From Rhizohabitans arisaemae (GTDB lineage Bacteria > Actinomycetota > Actinomycetes > Streptosporangiales > Streptosporangiaceae): a stretch of 64,000 nucleotides of DNA. Position 1 is the stretch's first letter; the number at the start of each line of letters is the position of its first letter. The stretch covers positions 372,001-436,000 of the forward strand of contig NZ_BLRH01000055.1 in assembly GCF_025996515.1 (NCBI RefSeq). Reading direction: 5' to 3'. Below the pieces are notes generated by a model. That model did not search any database. It had not been told where the DNA came from and was given only the letters and a program-made list of their open reading frames with translations. The position numbers and the translations under genes are program-made. Positions 58,925 through 64,000 of this stretch are shown here, piece after piece.

Positions 58925-60987
58925 TGGCTCGCCGCCGACACGGTTCCGTCGGGCCGGATCGTGGGCAGTTTGACCGCGGGCCGCAGGTCGAGGTTCTTCA
59001 CGGTCTTGCCGTCCTTGCTGATCCCGAACATCTTCTCGTAGATCTCCCGTACGGCGGGGCCGGCCGAGCCACCGCCCAGCCCGCCCTGGGAGACCATCGC
59101 CACCACGACGTACCGCGGCTTGTCCGCGGGGGCGAAGGTGGCGAACCACCCCGTGTCCGCCTTGCCGTACACCTCGGCCGTTCCGGTCTTTCCGGCGATG
59201 GACAGCTTGTCCAGCGGGAACCCGGAGAACGTCCCCGCCGCGGTGCCCTCCTTGGGCACCCCCGCCAGCGCGGTCTTGATGTAGTTCCGCAGCTCGGAGC
59301 TGATCGGCAGCTTGCTCGACACCGGCGGATCGATCTTCTTCACCAGGCGCCCGTCCGGGCGGACCAGGGCCCAGCCGAGCCGCGGGCTGCGCAGCTTGCC
59401 GTCGGAGGCGATCGCGGCGTAGGCCTGGGCGAGCTGCAGCGGGGTGACCAGCACGTCACCCTGGCCGATGGAGAAGTTCGCCGCGTCACCGGGCCGCCAG
59501 ACGAAACCTTCGAGGCAGTTCTCGTTGGCCAGCGTCTTCAGGTAGCCGGCCCTCGAGGGATCCTTCTTGGCCACCTCCGGATAGCCGGTCTTGGCCCGGG
59601 TGCAGTTCTCCTGCTTGCTCGCCTCCCAGAGCCTCGTCTTCCAGGTGCGGTCCGGGATCCGCCCGCCCGACTCCCCGGGCAGGTCCACCCCGGTGGGACG
59701 GCCGAACCCGAACTGGCGGGCCATGAACTGCATGGGGTCCTTGGGGTTGGCGCGCGGCTTCATCCCCCCGTCCCGCAGCCACTGCTGGTACGCGAACCGG
59801 TAGAAGATCGTGTCGCAGGACTTGATCAGCGCCGTCTTGAGATTCATCGGCCCGAGGCCGATCCCCCGGAAGTTGTGGAACGCCCGGCTGCCCACGTTGA
59901 TCGCGCCCGGGCAGTCGTAGATGCCGTTGAGCGGATAGCCGTCGTAGACCGCCGCGGCCACCGACGAGATCTTGAACGTCGAGCCGGGCGCGAACGTGCC
60001 GTGGGTGGCGCGGGAGACCAGCGGCCGGCCCGACTCGGCGGAGAGCAGCCGCTCGTAGGCGCCCTCGGCCAGTCCTCCGACCCACATCGACGGGTCGTAG
60101 CTGGGATAACTCGCCAGGGCCACCACCCGCCCCGTCTGCGCGTCGAGCACCACGCCCGCCGCGCCGTCCGCCCGCGGCGCCTTCTTGACCGCCCTCGTGA
60201 TCGCGGTCTCCACGATGCGCTGAACCCGCCCGTCGATACTCGTGATCAGGGTGTCCCCGGTCACCGGGGCGACCTGCTCCTCGATGCCGATCTCCCGCCC
60301 CATCCGGTCCACGGCGATCCGGCGCAGGCCGGGCTTGCCCCGCAACCACTCGTCGTAGACCGCCTCCAGGCCGTCCCGGCCCACCAGGTCCACGCCGGAG
60401 AAGCTCGCCCGCAGCCCCTGCCGGCGCTCCAGCTCCTCCTGGGTGACCGGCTGCAGGTAGCCGAGCGCCTGAGCGGCCCCCCGGCCGAGCGGGTACTCCC
60501 GGATCGCCTGCACGTCGGCGATCACGCCGGGGAACTCCTCCTGCCGCTCCAGGATCTGCAGGGCCTTGCGGGTGGAGACGTGGTCGTGCACCGGGATCGG
60601 CTGGTACGGCGAACCGGGCCAGCAGGGTCTGCGGATCCCCGGCCCGCAGGGCCGTACCCGCTTCTCGATCTCGTCGAAGGGCCGCTCCAGCACGGCGGCG
60701 AGGCGTTTGAGCACCTCCCGGCCCCCGTCGGGCATGCGCTGCAGCTGCATCCGGTCGATGGAGACGACCAGGGCGGTGCGGTTCCGGACCAGGGGACGCC
60801 CCTGGGCGTCGAGGATCTGGCCCCGTACGGCGGGCACCATGACGTTCCGGGTCCTGGTCGCGGTGGCCGTCGAGGCGTACTTGGTCCCCTGCATCACCTG
60901 CACCTGCCACAGCCGTCCGGTCAGCACCACCAGCATGGCGATGACGACCACGTGCAGCACCGTCAGCCGCGTGCCCAATGGGTTCAC
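58921..60987 (-). CDS. mrdA: Penicillin-binding protein 2
   Basis: 688 residues from a GTG at 60985-60987 that overlaps the mreD stop (GTGA). An N-terminal helix (VLHVVVIAMLVVLTGRLWQV) anchors it. The pedestal domain is followed by the transpeptidase: the active Ser about residue 336 in APGSTFKISSVAA, and KTGTAEV about residue 599. It cross-links peptidoglycan as partner of RodA. In-frame sequence further upstream is mreD antisense noise, not part of the protein. Confidence 0.96.
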   Translation of the reverse strand: MNPLGTRLTVLHVVVIAMLVVLTGRLWQVQVMQGTKYASTATATRTRNVMVPAVRGQILDAQGRPLVRNRTALVVSIDRMQLQRMPDGGREVLKRLAAVLERPFDEIEKRVRPCGPGIRRPCWPGSPYQPIPVHDHVSTRKALQILERQEEFPGVIADVQAIREYPLGRGAAQALGYLQPVTQEELERRQGLRASFSGVDLVGRDGLEAVYDEWLRGKPGLRRIAVDRMGREIGIEEQVAPVTGDTLITSIDGRVQRIVETAITRAVKKAPRADGAAGVVLDAQTGRVVALASYPSYDPSMWVGGLAEGAYERLLSAESGRPLVSRATHGTFAPGSTFKISSVAAAVYDGYPLNGIYDCPGAINVGSRAFHNFRGIGLGPMNLKTALIKSCDTIFYRFAYQQWLRDGGMKPRANPKDPMQFMARQFGFGRPTGVDLPGESGGRIPDRTWKTRLWEASKQENCTRAKTGYPEVAKKDPSRAGYLKTLANENCLEGFVWRPGDAANFSIGQGDVLVTPLQLAQAYAAIASDGKLRSPRLGWALVRPDGRLVKKIDPPVSSKLPISSELRNYIKTALAGVPKEGTAAGTFSGFPLDKLSIAGKTGTAEVYGKADTGWFATFAPADKPRYVVVAMVSQGGLGGGSAGPAVREIYEKMFGISKDGKTVKNLDLRPAVKLPTIRPDGTVSAASQ

Positions 60988-61445
60988 GCCGGGCTCCTTC
61001 CCAGCTTCAGGACGAGCGGGCCGGCGACCACGTTGTAGGCCACGGCGATCGGGACCACGGTGCCGATCGCGGCCCAGGTGAGGCGTTCGTCGCCGAGCAG
61101 CACCCCGATCGCGGCGGAGGCGATCGTCCCGCCCGCCGCACAGAGGATCATGGTGACGGCGCCCCGGTCCCGGAGCCCGGCCCGGCCGGTGGCGTATCCG
61201 ATCAGGCTGTAGGCGAGGGCGTGCTCCCCGATCAGGTGGTCGGCGGGCGGAAGGACGTCGGCGGTGAGGCCGATCACGAATCCGATGACGGCGCCGGGCA
61301 CCGGCCCCCGGGTGAGGGCCAGGCGCACCACCGCGAGCAGGACCAGATCGGGCCCGGACCCACCCGGCCACGGGATCCGGTTCACCACCGTGACCTGGAA
61401 CACCATGGTCGCCACGACCACGAGGGAGATGACGAGTCCGCGCAC
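60984..61445 (-). CDS. mreD: Rod shape-determining protein MreD
   Basis: 153 residues from a GTG at 61443-61445, with GAGGTGA four bases upstream, and with its stop overlapping the mrdA start. It has five hydrophobic helices (ISLVVVATMVFQVTVVNRI, DLVLLAVVRLALTRGPVPGA, GAVTMILCAAGGTIASAAIG). MreD is the least conserved of the elongasome proteins, and identification rests partly on position between mreC and mrdA. Confidence 0.9.
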   Translation of the reverse strand: MRGLVISLVVVATMVFQVTVVNRIPWPGGSGPDLVLLAVVRLALTRGPVPGAVIGFVIGLTADVLPPADHLIGEHALAYSLIGYATGRAGLRDRGAVTMILCAAGGTIASAAIGVLLGDERLTWAAIGTVVPIAVAYNVVAGPLVLKLGRSPA

Positions 61446-61449
61446 CGGT

Positions 61450-62478
61450 TCACCTCGATCCCGATCGCCTGGCGGGCGCCGCCCGCTCCGAGGGATCGGG
61501 TTCGGCGGGCCTCCGGGGCCGATCGTCGTCGTCGACCTCCGAGAGGTCGGTCTCCGACAGGTCCGGGGAGGCCGTCGGGGTCGGCGACGGGCTGGGGGTG
61601 GCGAGAGGCTTGGGCAGTACGGCGTCGCGCGGGTCGCGCGCCGGCGCGGCGACGACCACCCCGACGACGTCGAGCGCGGATATCCGGGCGAACGGCCGGA
61701 CGTAGGCGATCCGGGTGAGTTCCCCGGGGGTCTCCTGAACCCGCTGGACCACGCCGATCGGCACGCCCGGCACATAGGGCCGCGCCTGGTCGGACCCGAA
61801 GCTGACGATCCGCTGGCCTTCGGCGATGGGCGCGGTGGAGTCGAGCAGCTGGAAGCGGACGAAGAGTCCGCCGGGGATGAGTTTGCCCAGGCCGCTCACC
61901 ACCCCGACCTCCAGGCTGTCCTCCAGCCTGCCCCCCACCGAGGAGGCGGAGTCGGTGATCAGCGCGACGGTCGCGGTGTTCGCCCCCGCGTGCACCACCC
62001 GGCCGACCAGCCCGTCACTGTTGATCACGGTCATGTTGGGCCGGATCCCGTCCGCCCGCCCCGCGTCGAGCTCCACGGAGTCCTCGAACCCGGGCACCCC
62101 CCGCCGGGCGATCACGGAGGCGGCCACGATCTTGTACTGCCCGAGCCGCGCCGTCCCGAGCAGGCGGTTCAGCTGAGCCGAGCGTTCGGTGGAAAGCCGC
62201 TGCTCCCCCAGCTGCCGGCGGAGCCCGGCGTTCTCCGCCTCCAGGCGGCCGATCCGGTCCTGCGCCTCGGGGGCCCCGGTGAACATGGTGAAGAACGAGG
62301 TCACCGGACGGATCACCGAGGTGGTCAGGTCCTCCATCCCGCCGAACAACGACGAGCCGAGCGAGCGCAGCGAGCCGAGCGGGGACGACTCCGCGCCCCG
62401 GAAATCCACGGTCACCAGGATGAGCGCGATCGCGAGGAGAATCCCGAGGGTGAACCGGGCACGGCGGGTGTCACGCAT
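61450..62478 (-). CDS. mreC: Rod shape-determining protein MreC
   Basis: 342 residues from the ATG at 62476-62478, which shares one base with the mreB stop (TGATG). It has one N-terminal helix (RFTLGILLAIALILVTVDF), a coiled coil at ~70-115 (RIGRLEAENAGLRRQLGEQR), and the beta-barrel extracellular domain with VVSGLGKLIPGGLFVRFQLL. The last ~55 residues are Pro/Ser/Glu/Arg-rich and low complexity. It links MreB inside to PBP2 outside. Confidence 0.94.
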   Translation of the reverse strand: MRDTRRARFTLGILLAIALILVTVDFRGAESSPLGSLRSLGSSLFGGMEDLTTSVIRPVTSFFTMFTGAPEAQDRIGRLEAENAGLRRQLGEQRLSTERSAQLNRLLGTARLGQYKIVAASVIARRGVPGFEDSVELDAGRADGIRPNMTVINSDGLVGRVVHAGANTATVALITDSASSVGGRLEDSLEVGVVSGLGKLIPGGLFVRFQLLDSTAPIAEGQRIVSFGSDQARPYVPGVPIGVVQRVQETPGELTRIAYVRPFARISALDVVGVVVAAPARDPRDAVLPKPLATPSPSPTPTASPDLSETDLSEVDDDDRPRRPAEPDPSERAAPARRSGSR

Positions 62479-63509
62479 CAATGCCTCGGTTCTGGCACCA
62501 GAACCTGCTGGAGGGCGTCGAAGTCCTCGACGCACTGGCCGGAGCCGAGCACCACCGAGTCCAAGGCGTTGTCCACCAGGTGGATGGGCATCCCCGTCTC
62601 GTCTCGCAGGCGTTCGTCGAGGCCGCGCAGGAGGGCTCCCCCACCGGTGAGCGCGATGCCCCGATCCATCAGGTCCCCCGACAGCTCCGGCGGGCACTTG
62701 TCCAAGGTCGTCTTGACCGCGTCCACGATGTTGTTGACCGGCTCCTCGGTCGCCTTCCTGATCTCCTCGGTGGAGACCACGATGGTCTTGGGCAGACCGC
62801 TGACCAGATCGCGCCCGCGGATCTCGGCGTGCCGCTCCTCCTCGGTGGGGCAGGCCGTCCCAATCGCGATCTTGATCTCCTCGGCGGTGCGCTCGCCGAG
62901 CATCAACGAGTATTCCTTTTTGGCGAAGGTGATGACGGCCTGGTCGAGCTCGTCCCCGCCGACCCGGATGGAGCGGCTGGTCACGATCCCGCCCATGGAG
63001 ATGATCGCCACCTCGGTGGTGCCGCCCCCGACGTCCACCACCATGTTGCCCGTCGGTTCGTGGACCGGGAGACCGGCCCCGATCGCCGCGGCCATGGGCT
63101 CCTCGATGATGTAGACCTTGCGCGCGCCCGCCTGGTAGGCCGCCTCCTTCACCGCGCGCTGCTCCACGCCGGTGATGCCGCTCGGCACGGCCACGATGAT
63201 CCGGGGCTTGGCGAACTGCCGCCGCCGGTGCACCCGCTGGATGAAGTAGCGCAGCATGCGCTCGGTGACGTCGAAGTCGGCGATCACGCCGTCCTTCAGC
63301 GGTCGCACGGCCACGATGTTGCCGGGCGTCCTGCCGATCATGCGCTTGGCCTCGATGCCCACGGCGACGATCTTGTTGGTGACGGTGTTGATCGCGACCA
63401 CGGAGGGCTCATTCAGCACGATCCCGCGCCCGCGCACGTAGACCAGTGTGTTGGCGGTGCCGAGATCGACCGCCATGTCACGACCGAGGAATGCCAGCTT
63501 GTTGCCCAT
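62478..63509 (-). CDS. mreB: Rod shape-determining actin-like protein MreB
   Basis: 343 residues from the ATG at 63507-63509. Actin-fold phosphate loops [15 protein letters not shown] and [18 protein letters not shown] and the adenosine motif [16 protein letters not shown] are present. GGAAGG sits about 14 bases before the ATG inside a small GGAAGG/CCTTCC inverted repeat. It is the first gene of mreB-mreC-mreD-mrdA-rodA, all overlapping or within a few bases, so it is one operon. Confidence 0.97.
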   Translation of the reverse strand: MGNKLAFLGRDMAVDLGTANTLVYVRGRGIVLNEPSVVAINTVTNKIVAVGIEAKRMIGRTPGNIVAVRPLKDGVIADFDVTERMLRYFIQRVHRRRQFAKPRIIVAVPSGITGVEQRAVKEAAYQAGARKVYIIEEPMAAAIGAGLPVHEPTGNMVVDVGGGTTEVAIISMGGIVTSRSIRVGGDELDQAVITFAKKEYSLMLGERTAEEIKIAIGTACPTEEERHAEIRGRDLVSGLPKTIVVSTEEIRKATEEPVNNIVDAVKTTLDKCPPELSGDLMDRGIALTGGGALLRGLDERLRDETGMPIHLVDNALDSVVLGSGQCVEDFDALQQVLVPEPRH

Positions 63510-64000
63510 GGGGAAGGAGACCTTCCGAAAGGTTGAGAGGCGGGAGTGACGGATCGCGTTTGTATCGTAACGCGGTGTACCCACTTATGGGCGCACTGAG
63601 CCGGTTCCGTCCCAAGAAAATCTGAAAACCCACCCGCCGCGCCCACCACGATCATCCCCCGGTGAGACCTCGATGAGCTGGAGAAACGCCGAACAGCAGG
63701 GAATCCGCGCGCTCATCCCGAACGGAATCCGGCCCCCACCAAACATGATCACCTGACTAAAGCTTTACGGGTGCCCGCCTCCGGGTGACAGCCGATTCCG
63801 TTGATCGTCGGGCCTGCGCGGGGCGACAACCGAAAGCGCGGGTACGGGCTGCGCCCGGGCCGAACCCGATGAACCCCGCCGTGTAGCTCCCTCACACGGC
63901 AAACCCAAGCTCGCATGAGACAGTGCGACGGCCCGTACCCCGGTGGGTGGGGAGACGGGCCGTGGCGGGCGAGCTCGGTGGAAGCCCGGATCAGAGCTCC
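63510..64000. other. Upstream region of the mre operon; no gene seen
   Basis: About 490 bases with locally lower GC (63540-63640 and 63730-63760). The mreB promoter should lie in the first part; I could not single out one convincing -35/-10 pair. A TGA on the reverse strand at 63991-63993 may be the stop of a gene entering from the right, but too little of it is visible to name. Confidence 0.4.
63928..63963 (-). terminator. Terminator hairpin of a gene beyond the right edge
   Basis: ACGGCCCGT (63928-63936) pairs with ACGGGCCGT (63955-63963), and an inner CCCC/GGGG stem extends it. It lies about 28 bases after the possible reverse-strand stop at 63991-63993, so it fits a terminator between that gene and mreB. 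Confidence 0.55.

Overview
The window is very GC-rich and its core gene order is that of a filamentous actinomycete: rplU-rpmA-obg-proB-proA next to rsfS and nadD, the RNase E/G gene and the TIGR03936/TIGR03960 radical-SAM pair, then mreB-mreC-mreD-mrdA-rodA. Together with SARP, PucR, LysR, MarR and TetR regulators this suggests an order such as Streptosporangiales. The taxon is inferred from gene content; no 16S gene is present.

Layout. 1-2.4 kb: a partial SRPBCC gene and an MNT-HEPN toxin-antitoxin-like pair flanked by a 46-bp direct repeat. 2.4-8.7 kb: an accessory segment bounded by two inverted tRNA-Ala(GGC) genes with similar promoters and a structured repeat family downstream. It carries a MarR regulator, an ICMT-like/DCC-like fusion with a membrane partner, a TetR regulator with a perfect operator, a convergent HigB/XRE toxin-antitoxin pair and a macro-domain protein. 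8.7-15.4 kb: the most striking locus, a one-directional cluster of signal peptidase I, a SARP regulator, a 64-residue six-cysteine peptide, MauE-like and MauD/TlpA-like redox proteins and an ABC exporter. 15.5-25.2 kb: an orphan protein, a LysR regulator and a YtcJ-type amidohydrolase leading a five-gene peptide/nickel-type ABC importer operon. 25.5-36.1 kb: RraA, a secreted M6 protease, a PucR regulator, a BASS transporter, two small membrane proteins, aminobutyraldehyde dehydrogenase, a zinc alcohol dehydrogenase, four ~50-bp palindromic repeats and an MFS permease. 36.2-39.5 kb: a methyltransferase, a GNAT-aminotransferase fusion and a CdsA-like membrane enzyme. 39.7-40.3 kb: a 123-bp tandem array and a third tRNA-Ala(GGC). 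40.5-63.5 kb: conserved housekeeping genes, with an alpha/beta hydrolase, an M48-type protease, two duplicated DoxX genes and an acyltransferase among them.

How the parts work together. In the peptide cluster, the SARP probably activates the precursor promoter through three spaced heptamers. MauE and the thioredoxin-like protein would supply oxidising power for three disulfides, the ABC protein would export the product, and the signal peptidase may remove the leader. In the housekeeping half, L21/L27, Obg, RsfS and RNase E/G serve ribosome assembly and RNA turnover, ProB/ProA start proline synthesis, NadD makes NAD, and the mre-mrd-rod operon builds the cell wall. The three tRNA-Ala(GGC) cassettes share a multi-hairpin 3' trailer that I do not recognise from any described family.
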